From IMG/VR virus record IMGVR_UViG_3300032333_000288, positions 1 through 60,863 of that record: 60,863 nt of DNA. One strand, 5' to 3'. This DNA is from a virus. Numbering within the stretch: the stretch's first letter is position 1; each line of letters begins with the position of its first letter. The notes under the pieces were generated by a model. That model saw only the letters and a program-made list of their open reading frames with translations, made no database searches and had not been told where the DNA came from. Positions 51,745-58,616 of the stretch are shown piece by piece. A program made the translations under genes and the position numbers.

Positions 51745-51995
51745 GAGGTGATCCTCTCGGTGACGCGTTGAAGCTGGTACGCATCGATCAGCTTCTGGCA
51801 GGCAGCGTCAGGGTCGTCGAGACCAGTGTTCATCTTCAGCCAGGCAAGTTCACTTGCCTGGATGCCTTCATGGTTGTGGAGGCGAATGAGCAGGCTGGCG
51901 GCGAAGCCGCCTGCATAGGCGACGAACTGATCAGACTGCTCGACCTCGACGAAGTCTTTGGTGACGCCGGCCTCGTTCTCGCCCCAGACACTCAT
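51741..51995 (-). CDS. hypothetical protein, 84 aa
   Basis: Starts at ATG 51995, overlapping the nuclease stop (ATGA). Acidic helical sequence: MSVWGENEAGVTKDFVEVEQ, YAGGFAASLLIRLHNHEGIQ, LKMNTGLDDPDAACQKLIDA. No family recognised. Probably an accessory of the nuclease/helicase operon. Confidence 0.65.
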   Translation of the reverse strand: MSVWGENEAGVTKDFVEVEQSDQFVAYAGGFAASLLIRLHNHEGIQASELAWLKMNTGLDDPDAACQKLIDAYQLQRVTERITS

Positions 51996-52696
51996 CGCTG
52001 CACTCCGACCTGGCATTGCCCCCCGTTCCACGGCCCGTACTGGCACCACTTGCACGAGTACACGTTCGGGTTGGGCGGGAAGTCGGTGCAGTCGGTGACC
52101 GCGTGACCGCGGCGGTCGAAATTCGGCTTGAAGCGCAGAATTTGCGCGCGGGTGAAGGTAGCAGAGGTCAGCTCCTTCACGTCGAGATACCACAGCTCGG
52201 TGGTGACCTCTTCGATCTCGGGGTAGCGCAGCACGGCGTTGAGGGCGTAGAGCTGGGTCTGCTCAGCGTGTTTGACCTCGTTGCCGAAGCGCTTGCCTGA
52301 CTTGTAGTCGATGACGATGGCTGAGTGCTTGTTGGGCAGCACGATGGCGTCCACCTTCGAGCGGTGCCAGCCGGTGCGCCAGTCCGTTGGCATCCAGTCC
52401 CGGTCTACGGCCCATTCGCCTTCGAGGCTGACGATGCCGGAAGGGTAGAGGCGGCGGAGGTGGTCGAACTCCTGGGCGAACTCGCGCATCTCAGGGATCT
52501 GGGCATCTACCTTGCCGGTGACGTAGTCTTCAGCGTGCTGGTGGATGCGGGTGCCGCGGTCGTTGGCGTGCTCGGTCTGACCAGGCTTGAGGGGGCGTTC
52601 AGGTTCGGGGATTTTCTGGTCGTGCTTGAGCCAGGCCAGGAACTTGCACTTCTCGAAGTCGCCGAGCTTCGAGTGACTCCAGCTTGAGATGGTCAT
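51992..52696 (-). CDS. Cas4/RecB-like PD-(D/E)XK exonuclease with Fe-S cysteine pattern
   Basis: A 234-aa nuclease. RecB-type motifs: GTRIHQHAEDYV (Gly48 to His52), Asp116 in KVDAIVLP, Asp130 and Lys132 in VIDYKSG, and QTQLYALNA near 146. Cysteines are one N-terminal (Cys17, FEKCKFL) and three C-terminal in SCKWCQYGPWNGGQC (215, 218, 228), the Cas4/AddB-like arrangement for a 4Fe-4S cluster. There are no CRISPR genes here. It is likely the phage's DNA end-processing exonuclease for recombination. A 20-bp repeat element precedes its ATG. Confidence 0.9.
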   Translation of the reverse strand: MTISSWSHSKLGDFEKCKFLAWLKHDQKIPEPERPLKPGQTEHANDRGTRIHQHAEDYVTGKVDAQIPEMREFAQEFDHLRRLYPSGIVSLEGEWAVDRDWMPTDWRTGWHRSKVDAIVLPNKHSAIVIDYKSGKRFGNEVKHAEQTQLYALNAVLRYPEIEEVTTELWYLDVKELTSATFTRAQILRFKPNFDRRGHAVTDCTDFPPNPNVYSCKWCQYGPWNGGQCQVGVQR

Positions 52697-52715
52697 GATC
52701 GCCTTGTGTTGTTGG

Positions 52716-52735
52716 ATCGAACTACGATCTTAGAT
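52716..52735 (-). promoter_or_regulatory. copy of the 20-bp phage repeat element (site 7)
   Basis: On the minus strand ATCTAAGATCGTAGTTCGAT, arms ATCTAAG and GTTCGAT (5 of 7 inverted matches). It ends 19 bases before the ATG of the Cas4-like nuclease and overlaps the last codons of the gene upstream. Confidence 0.6.
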
Positions 52736-53395
52736 CAGAGCGCCCGACTCTTCAAATTCGTAGGTGCTGTCTGAGAAGAATTCGTCGATGTGCTCGTCGG
52801 AGGTGAGGTAGTCGTTCTCAGCTTTGAGCTGGGAGTAGATCCAGTCGGCGAAGGCGCGCATGAGGCGAGTGAGTTCTGCGTCGTCCTTGATGTCTGGGCT
52901 GACACCATCTTCTTCGTCGACGTACGTGACATCGACATCCATCGTGTGTGAATGATAATATCCAGAACCACCAAGTTTGATGGTTGCTTCGAGCAGTCGC
53001 CCATGTTTGAGTCGGGTTGAGACTTGAAGCAGAGCGAGCTGTTCGGCGATTCGATGAAGTTCGCTATCTGTGACGAACTCGTTAGCGATTTGATCGACAG
53101 CTTCGGACCCAGATCTGGGCGAGTACCGCCCTTCAAACGAAGCACCGTCGCCCTGGCTACAAAAACCACTGAAGTAGATGCGGGGGTCAAGACGAACATT
53201 GCCGTTTCGTAGCGTGACGGGCTTGGTGTCGATGGTGATGCCGAGCACCTCTGCTGCTTCAACCGCTTGCTCATAGACAGCATCCCACCAGTCGTAATGG
53301 AGGTCGTGGTCTCGGTACGCGTCGCGTGCGCGTTCCTTCGCCTTGTCACTCGGCTCGTCGAACTTGTAGACCGTGCGCTCGATGATGCAGGGCAT
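52730..53395 (-). CDS. conserved phage/plasmid protein, IYFSGFxSQGDGAxF family
   Basis: A 221-aa acidic protein of a type I recognise from many phages and plasmids but cannot name functionally: TVYKFDEPSDKAKERARDAY, DWWDAVYEQAVEAAEVLG, RIYFSGFCSQGDGASFEGRY, and GSGYYHSHTMDVDVTYVDEE. It is mixed alpha/beta with no catalytic residues that stand out. It follows the VWA gene and precedes the nuclease; the 20-bp element overlaps its 3' end. Confidence 0.8.
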   Translation of the reverse strand: MPCIIERTVYKFDEPSDKAKERARDAYRDHDLHYDWWDAVYEQAVEAAEVLGITIDTKPVTLRNGNVRLDPRIYFSGFCSQGDGASFEGRYSPRSGSEAVDQIANEFVTDSELHRIAEQLALLQVSTRLKHGRLLEATIKLGGSGYYHSHTMDVDVTYVDEEDGVSPDIKDDAELTRLMRAFADWIYSQLKAENDYLTSDEHIDEFFSDSTYEFEESGALI

Positions 53396-53403
53396 GGCTC
53401 CTC

Positions 53404-54510
53404 CTACACGTCAATCTTGATCGTTTCGCCAAAGGGCGCGACCACGTCGGTGGTCATCACCCACATGACGGGGTAAGGTGGTGGCTCCTTCGGGAATGGT
53501 CCCTCACCGTCGGTGAGGTAGATGAAGCAGGCCGGCTTGAGGTCGTTCTTCTTGACGTACTCGAACGGCGGGCGGAAGTCCGTACCGCCACGACCAGGCA
53601 TCTTGAATTCGGGCACCTGGTACTCGTCGTACGTGTCCACCTTCTGCACGCGCGCGTCGCAGTAGATGTTGACCATCTCTTGCGGCTTGGCCATCAGCTT
53701 GATGGCGTTAATCTCGCTACCGAAGGCGTCGAGCTGGAACTGATCGACGGAGCCGCTGGTGTCGATGCTGTTGATGATGCGGCCCATGGCCTCGTTGTGC
53801 AGGCTCGGCAGGTAGTAGCCGAAGGGCACCATGCGGCGTTGTGGCCGGCTCCAGGAGAAGTCGGTCTTCGCGTGCAGCATGGCGAAGCGGCGCAAGCGCT
53901 CGCGCCAGTTCAGTTTGCCGCTGGTCAGCTTCTCGACGAAGCTGGTCATCGAGCCGGGCAGTTTGCCCTGCTTCTTCGCCTCGGTCGCAGCCTGAATGCC
54001 GGCGATCTTCCACTCGACAGCATTCGCTTCAATGGCCGAAGGGTCGCCGGGCTTGAGTGAATCGAGCGCGCCTTGACCCTTACCATTCTTCGCGCCGCCG
54101 CCGGGCGGCATGTCAGGCAGCAAGGTGTAGATGTGATCGGCGGACATGCCATCGAAAGCCTGGTCGTAGAGCCAGGTCTCGCCGATCTTCATGCCGTCGT
54201 TCTTGATGTTCGCGTTGACGACGTAGTCGATGGCGTGATTCCACTTGTCGGGATCGCGCGGGCCGCAGCGGTCGATGTGATCGAGCAGTGCATGCTGGAC
54301 TTCGTGGCAGACCGCCGACATCTGGAGTTCTTCGTCGAGTTCGAGGAAGAACGTGGGGTTGTAGTAGATGGTCGTATTGCTCACGCACAGCGTCTTGATT
54401 GACGGGTCCTCTTCAATCGCCAGGCGCAGGGCCAGGATGCCGTAGAACGGCTGGTCGATGTAGAGCGCCGTGCGGGCACGAATCATCGCAGTGTGAGCAG
54501 CCTTGTTCAC
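53404..54510 (-). CDS. metallopeptidase-like / VWA-domain protein (DUF2201 type)
   Basis: A 368-aa protein, GTG start coupled to the DUF3150 gene (GTGA). The N-terminal domain has CHEVQHALLDH with the zinc motif His69, Glu70, His73 and following HAIDYVVNANIKN. The C-terminal domain is VWA-like with the MIDAS motif DTSGS near 249 and a strand ending YLTDGEGPF. This two-domain layout is the usual partner of a MoxR-type ATPase, which is encoded at 56287. The trio probably forms a metal-dependent chaperone or protease-like complex; substrates unknown. Confidence 0.88.
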   Translation of the reverse strand: MNKAAHTAMIRARTALYIDQPFYGILALRLAIEEDPSIKTLCVSNTTIYYNPTFFLELDEELQMSAVCHEVQHALLDHIDRCGPRDPDKWNHAIDYVVNANIKNDGMKIGETWLYDQAFDGMSADHIYTLLPDMPPGGGAKNGKGQGALDSLKPGDPSAIEANAVEWKIAGIQAATEAKKQGKLPGSMTSFVEKLTSGKLNWRERLRRFAMLHAKTDFSWSRPQRRMVPFGYYLPSLHNEAMGRIINSIDTSGSVDQFQLDAFGSEINAIKLMAKPQEMVNIYCDARVQKVDTYDEYQVPEFKMPGRGGTDFRPPFEYVKKNDLKPACFIYLTDGEGPFPKEPPPYPVMWVMTTDVVAPFGETIKIDV

Positions 54511-55340
54511 TGGTATGCCTTCATCTTGGCCAGGATGGCGTCCGCGGCGTCTGCGGTCTTGGTGCGGGTCTGGGCGTTGGCGCGCAGCGCGTTCGGGCTG
54601 GGCAGCATGGCGTCCAGTTCTTGGCGCAGCTCTTCGAGGATCGGATCGCCGGTGAGGTTGAGTGCTGGCAGGCAGGCCACCAGGTCACGAGCATTCGTGA
54701 TCAGGGTGTCGAAGATGCGCGGATCTTCCTTGCGCAGCGTAGTGCTGATGTGGCCGACGACATCCTGCACGCGCGTGTAGCACTCACGCATAGCCGCTTG
54801 GAACTTGGCGTCGTTCTCGGCAGTGAGTTGTTCACGGATCAGCGCTGTGGCCTCGTCGCCTACGTTGACGCGGAAGTCGTCGGCGCTGGGGATGGGCTTG
54901 AGGCTGATGCGGATGTCGAACTTGTCCGCGATCTGAGCGACCGTCGGGAAGTCCTTGGGGTTGTAGAGCGTGCCCAGGCGCTTCGGCGCAGCAGCCAGAA
55001 GCTGCGGATAGAGCGCGACGAAGTCCTTGCGAAGCTTCTCGTCGGCCAGGCGCATGTGCTTGATGCCTGACGTGTACTCCTGGTACAGGGCTGACGGCAG
55101 GAGCCGGTCGCTGTTGTTATCCCACGGCAAGGTCAGCTTGTTGTGGAACGCGCGCATGGCGCTCGCGCTGGCCGTGAGCGGCTTGAGGTGGGCACGGTCC
55201 ACGAGGGTCTTGCGGAAGTCGCCGCTGTCGCTCGTGGCGTTGTGGGCTTGGGTCACTTCACGAGTGACCTTGCTGTCGATGCGCTGTGCTGTCCACCGGG
55301 AGATGGACAGATTGGCGAGCATGGCTTTGTTTTGCAGCAT
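54507..55340 (-). CDS. DUF3150 family protein
   Basis: A 277-aa helical protein of the DUF3150 family: LANLSISRWTAQRIDSKVTR, FHNKLTLPWDNNSDRLLPSA, YQEYTSGIKHMRLADEKLRK, YNPKDFPTVAQIADKFDIRI, and DFRVNVGDEATALIREQLTA. In phages and bacteria this family is found with MoxR-like ATPases and VWA proteins, as here. AAGGAG lies 6 bases before the ATG. Its transcript leader is the structured region at 55352-55625. Confidence 0.88.
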   Translation of the reverse strand: MLQNKAMLANLSISRWTAQRIDSKVTREVTQAHNATSDSGDFRKTLVDRAHLKPLTASASAMRAFHNKLTLPWDNNSDRLLPSALYQEYTSGIKHMRLADEKLRKDFVALYPQLLAAAPKRLGTLYNPKDFPTVAQIADKFDIRISLKPIPSADDFRVNVGDEATALIREQLTAENDAKFQAAMRECYTRVQDVVGHISTTLRKEDPRIFDTLITNARDLVACLPALNLTGDPILEELRQELDAMLPSPNALRANAQTRTKTADAADAILAKMKAYQ

Positions 55341-55351
55341 GTGGACTCCTT

Positions 55352-55625
55352 ATTGGGTGCGGTCTCTCCCGCCGTCACACGAAATTTCTTGTGCTGTTGC
55401 TTGACGTAAGGGTTGGCTACCTTCTCGCCTCACACTGGTGAATCGTGTATTACCGCTGCTAGGGTGGGCGAACTGCACAGTGCTGGGGAGCGGTCCTACC
55501 GACTCACTGTCACGGCACCCGTTGTTAAGGGATGCTGGAGATTCGTTCCGGCTTCAGCCAGACTCGCCCCTACGTGCTCAGGTCTTCGATCCGCTATAGC
55601 AGGGTGTGCAGTTCACCCATTGAAC
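55352..55625 (-). ncRNA. candidate structured RNA between the HNH and DUF3150 genes
   Basis: The gap has no credible gene but strong secondary structure on the minus-strand transcript. A 14-bp closing stem (55618-55605 with 55479-55466) encloses hairpins at 55561-55548 (CUGGC/GCCGG, UGAA loop), 55535-55515 (GCAUCC/GGGUGC) and 55501-55491 (CGGU/ACCG). In three helices the odd pair is a G-U wobble on the minus strand but an A-C mismatch on the plus strand, which fixes the strand. Downstream, small hairpins (CACA/UGUG, GCGG/CCGC) lead to the AAGGAG of the next gene. No known class matches; group I intron core sequences were not found. Confidence 0.65.
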
Positions 55626-56225
55626 TTAATTTCGTTGCGCTCCGACTGGAGTGAGACAAGCGTCTTTGATTGACCAGCCCATCCTCAGACGAGTGATGAT
55701 TAGCGTGTCGCAGCCACCAAGTTCCCGTGTCCAATCGATCATCAGTTGTGTGCGTCCGCCGGCGGTGAGCTTGCGGTTGTGGCGAGTATTGCGATGCTGT
55801 TCGAGGGGCGTAGCCCAGTAGCAGTTGGCTGGGCTGTAGTCCTTGTTGTTGTTCCGTCGGTCAATAGACGTATTCGGCGGACGCTCTCCCATGTCGTGAA
55901 GGAACAATTCAAAGTCATCCCACCGTTTGCAGACCTTGATGCCACGTCCACCGTAGTGTTTGAAGTCTTTTGACCGTGGGTTGTTGCAACGATCACGCAT
56001 GTTCGTCCACACCCTGTGCAGTGGCGAGCCAGTCAGACCATGTGTACGGCGGATGCAGCCGCACGAAGTTACTGCTCCTGTTCGCAGGCTTTTGCTATCA
56101 GTCGTTTTGAACTTGAAGCAACTGCAAAGACAGATCCAAGATACTCGGCCGTTGTAATGAGGGGCCTGGGCCACAACGGTTAGACGGCCGAAAGTCTCGC
56201 CTACGAGATGGACGGGGTCAGACAT
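55626..56225 (-). CDS. HNH homing endonuclease-like protein interrupting the MoxR-DUF3150-VWA operon
   Basis: A 199-aa protein from ATG 56225 (AGAGG 5 bases upstream; a GTG at 56231 is possible). The N-terminus has a Cys cluster (ICLCSCFKFKTTD, TSCGCIRR) that may bind zinc. The HNH part reads VWTNMRDRCNNPRSKDFKHY, GGRGIKVCKRWDDF, NTSIDRRNNNKDYSPANCYW, as in the protein at 49626. The region is less GC-rich than its flanks. Inserted with the downstream RNA between genes that normally adjoin, it looks like a mobile unit. Confidence 0.85.
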   Translation of the reverse strand: MSDPVHLVGETFGRLTVVAQAPHYNGRVSWICLCSCFKFKTTDSKSLRTGAVTSCGCIRRTHGLTGSPLHRVWTNMRDRCNNPRSKDFKHYGGRGIKVCKRWDDFELFLHDMGERPPNTSIDRRNNNKDYSPANCYWATPLEQHRNTRHNRKLTAGGRTQLMIDWTRELGGCDTLIITRLRMGWSIKDACLTPVGAQRN

Positions 56226-56231
56226 ATGCAC

Positions 56232-56251
56232 CTCTAAGTTAGAGCTTAGAG
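56232..56251 (-). promoter_or_regulatory. perfect inverted-repeat copy of the 20-bp element (site 8)
   Basis: On the minus strand CTCTAAGCTCTAACTTAGAG: arms CTCTAAG/CTTAGAG exact, centre CTCTAA. It ends 6 bases before the HNH ATG, so its last bases are part of the ribosome-binding site. Only the 55-base gap after the MoxR gene separates it from the upstream operon. Confidence 0.65.
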
Positions 56252-56286
56252 TGTAAGACAGAAAAGGTAGGAGCGCAAACCCCCAA

Positions 56287-57462
56287 CTACACGAGAATGT
56301 CTTGATTCGCCAATCCCCATTTTGCGTACCTCCCCGTGCTCAGGATGTTCTTGTCGCGCGCCGTGGCGGCGCGGACGAAGGCCACCTGGATCTCGCGGCT
56401 CAGCCGTTCGACGTAGTCCATGACACGGTCGAAGTTGCTGGCCTTGGTCTTGTCGCTCAGCGTCATGACCACCGCGTGGGTGACAGGCGTGGAGCCCGGC
56501 AGTTGTGCACGCTTCGGATCCATCATGATGCTGTCGATGTCAGGCATGTCCTTGATGTCGCGGACGAAGCCGGTGAACTCGCCAGCGGCGCCTTCACCCA
56601 CGGTGCCCTTGATCAGCTCGAACTTCTCACCGGCGGTGTAGTCGCGCTTGTAGATGCGGTCCACGCCGTACCAGGCGCGCGGCGTCGGGAAGCAGCGCGG
56701 GTTCGCCGTGGTGTCGAAGGCGTGCAAAGCGTGGGTTTTCAGCTTGATGAAGGCACGGATGTGCGGGTGAATATCGTCGTCCGCTGCACGCATCAGCCAG
56801 TCGGTGGAATCCACCTCGTAGTCGATGTGCAGGAAGCGGTTCGCCAGCGGCGCGGCCATCTGGTACGTGATGCCTCGGTCGCCCTGATTGTTGCCAGCGG
56901 CCACGATGCTCCAGTTGTCGGGCAGTTCGTACTGGCCGATGCGGCGGTCGAGGATGAGCTGGTAGCAGGCGCTGGCCACAGCGGGCATGCCTCCGTTCAT
57001 CTCGTCGAGGAACAGGACACCAGGAGCGTCGCCCTTGCGCGGCAGGAAGTCGGCGGGCAACCACTCCATCTGCTTCTTCTTCGTGTCGGGCATGGGGAAG
57101 CCGCGGAGGTCGATGCTGTCGAGCTGGCTCACGCGCACATCGGCGAGTGAGCGCTTCGTGGCCTGAGCGATCTGGCTGACGACGCTGGACTTGCCGGCGC
57201 CCGACGGCCCCCAGATGAAGACGGGTTGCCGATCGTCGAGTAGCTTAGGGAGGACATGAGCAAGAATGGAGGGTTTCACGGATTTGGTTTCCTTGGGTGG
57301 GTTGTAGGTGGCGACGAGATAGCCGATGCCGAAGAACAGTGCGGCGACGAAAGCGAAGGTGCCGACGACGATCAGCAGCAGAACGCGGAATTGCTTGGTG
57401 CGGGACAGGGGAAGGAAGAGAGGCCGGCCGATTTCTTCCTCGTAGCTTTGGTTTTGGTTCAT
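56287..57462 (-). CDS. MoxR-like AAA+ ATPase with an N-terminal membrane helix
   Basis: A 391-aa protein. Walker A is GPSGAGKSS (Lys91), Walker B VLFLDEMN (149-156), sensor 1 AAGNN near 188-192, arginine finger ANRFLH (Arg209). The core is of the MoxR/CobS type and pairs with the DUF3150 and VWA genes downstream. Unusually, residues 27-51 (VLLLIVVGTFAFVAALFFGI and on) form a hydrophobic span after a short polar N-terminus, in the same frame with no break. If the annotated start at 57462 is right, the ATPase is anchored in the inner membrane, cytoplasmic domain C-terminal. Confidence 0.88.
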   Translation of the reverse strand: MNQNQSYEEEIGRPLFLPLSRTKQFRVLLLIVVGTFAFVAALFFGIGYLVATYNPPKETKSVKPSILAHVLPKLLDDRQPVFIWGPSGAGKSSVVSQIAQATKRSLADVRVSQLDSIDLRGFPMPDTKKKQMEWLPADFLPRKGDAPGVLFLDEMNGGMPAVASACYQLILDRRIGQYELPDNWSIVAAGNNQGDRGITYQMAAPLANRFLHIDYEVDSTDWLMRAADDDIHPHIRAFIKLKTHALHAFDTTANPRCFPTPRAWYGVDRIYKRDYTAGEKFELIKGTVGEGAAGEFTGFVRDIKDMPDIDSIMMDPKRAQLPGSTPVTHAVVMTLSDKTKASNFDRVMDYVERLSREIQVAFVRAATARDKNILSTGRYAKWGLANQDILV

Positions 57463-57503
57463 AGGCTACTCTTTGTTGTCAAGTGGGTTGGTGTACCACT
57501 GCA

Positions 57504-58043
57504 TTAAAAATCTCCCGACGCTACCTGGGCGCAGACGATGCCGTTGCGCCGCCACATATCGACGACGCGCTGGCGGTCGTCGAACACCATGACGAGGCGA
57601 GCGCGGTCTTCGGGGCTCATGGCGTGGAGCCAGGATTCCTTGAGCTGGTCATCGGGCGTGTAGTCGCCGGCGGGGCGCATCTTGACCAGCATATCGAACG
57701 GACCTGTGTACTTAAGGGAGACGTTCTGGTCAATCCAATCGAGTGTTTGTTCCCGCACAGTTTCCATGCGGCCTGACCAGATCCAAATCTCGGTCTTGAG
57801 ACAAGACAACGCCCAAACGATGTTAATGACCGGCTGAATCGGCGTATCGCCCACGCACGCGGCGTGGAAGGCGTCCCAGTTGGGCTTGAATGGGTGTTTG
57901 GCGCCACAAATGCACGTCGCTCGATCATTCGAGTTCCAGCAGGACAGACACCTGACACTTGGCCGCTCAACGAAGTGCCGGCGATGCTTCAGATCCGCGA
58001 GCGTGCCGTCGAGGTCGAAGATGTAGAGGGGTGTGGTGTTCAT
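57504..58043 (-). CDS. HAD-family phosphatase with a zinc-knuckle-like insert (PNK 3'-phosphatase-like)
   Basis: A 179-aa HAD enzyme. Motif I is IFDLDGTLAD (Asp10, Asp12); motif II IWSGR near 88-92; motif III Lys135 in DDQLKESWL; motif IV VFDDRQRVV (Asp155, Asp156). The layout matches the phosphatase domain of phage polynucleotide kinases, which removes 3' phosphates, but there is no kinase domain. Between motif I and the cap, Cys32, Cys35, Cys44 and Cys46 (RCLSCWNSNDRATCICG) likely bind zinc. Start ATG 58043 is coupled by ATGA. Confidence 0.87.
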   Translation of the reverse strand: MNTTPLYIFDLDGTLADLKHRRHFVERPSVRCLSCWNSNDRATCICGAKHPFKPNWDAFHAACVGDTPIQPVINIVWALSCLKTEIWIWSGRMETVREQTLDWIDQNVSLKYTGPFDMLVKMRPAGDYTPDDQLKESWLHAMSPEDRARLVMVFDDRQRVVDMWRRNGIVCAQVASGDF

Positions 58044-58171
58044 GACGCCGTCCGAAGTTTGTGGTTCATGCATTTGACATGGTTGACTGCGTTCCACCAG
58101 TCGCGCGCGTTGACGGGCTGTTTGTCGGAAGTGACGTGCCAGCGACCGCGTTTGAAGTAGAAGCGAATCAT
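58040..58171 (-). CDS. 43-residue basic protein
   Basis: Starts at ATG 58171 inside an ATGA overlap with the gene before it, ends in an ATGA overlap with the HAD gene. The sequence MIRFYFKRGRWHVTSDKQPV then ARDWWNAVNHVKCMNHKLRT is aromatic and basic, as in small nucleic-acid-binding proteins. The double coupling supports a real gene. Unknown function. Confidence 0.6.
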   Translation of the reverse strand: MIRFYFKRGRWHVTSDKQPVNARDWWNAVNHVKCMNHKLRTAS

Positions 58172-58404
58172 GCTTCCTTCTTCCTCTCGCCACGTTGACG
58201 CGCAGGGCGTGCATCTGCCAGCCGGTCCAGTGGAATCTCGACGCCGCCACGATGCACGAAGACAGCGTAGGGCCCGGCCTGCCGGCGCGCTGCGCGGATG
58301 ATGCGGTATGCCAGTTCGGCGGTGCCTGCCAGGGTGGTGTACGTCCAGCGCTGCACCAGGGTGCCGTAGGGGCGGTGCAGTTCGACCACGTAGGGTGCGC
58401 TCAT
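58168..58404 (-). CDS. hypothetical protein, 78 aa
   Basis: Starts at ATG 58404 (MSAPYVVELHRPYGTLVQRW). A helix (LAGTAELAYRIIRAARRQ) is followed by a short strand region (GPYAVFVHRGGVEIPLDRLA) and a basic tail. Coupled by ATGA at both ends. No family recognised. Confidence 0.6.
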   Translation of the reverse strand: MSAPYVVELHRPYGTLVQRWTYTTLAGTAELAYRIIRAARRQAGPYAVFVHRGGVEIPLDRLADARPARQRGERKKEA

Positions 58405-58616
58405 GGTTGACCCTTCACCCACGCTATTGCAGCCAATACCCTGGCGTTGTGAGCTCCGTATTCCGCAAGAATCTCGGCGCGCGTCTGGTCGCTTTGGCCG
58501 TACTTTTGCGCCATCTGTTCGGGTGTGCAGTTCCTGAACGCAGCGCGGGCGCGGTACAGGTCATCGCCGAGCATTTGCTCCAGCGCTCGAATTGCTAGTT
58601 GCTTATGTTCGTTCAT
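58401..58616 (-). CDS. hypothetical helical protein, 71 aa
   Basis: An all-helical small protein: MNEHKQLAIRALEQMLGDDL, CTPEQMAQKYGQSDQTRAEI, YGAHNARVLAAIAWVKGQ. The TPEQMA...YG.S..T..EIL pattern is shared by small phage proteins of unknown role. It overlaps the HNH stop by 14 bases. Confidence 0.65.
   Translation of the reverse strand: MNEHKQLAIRALEQMLGDDLYRARAAFRNCTPEQMAQKYGQSDQTRAEILAEYGAHNARVLAAIAWVKGQP

Noticed and set aside
51992-52696. CRISPR-Cas locus around the Cas4-like gene
   Set aside because: No other cas genes or repeats are present.
55352-55625. Group I intron or tRNA in the structured gap
   Set aside because: No conserved P7-type core sequence, no flanking gene is split, and no tRNA cloverleaf could be drawn.
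55413-55673. Plus-strand ORF of 86 residues
   Set aside because: It lies against the direction of the whole arm, overlaps the structured region and the HNH gene, and has no ribosome-binding site or recognisable sequence.
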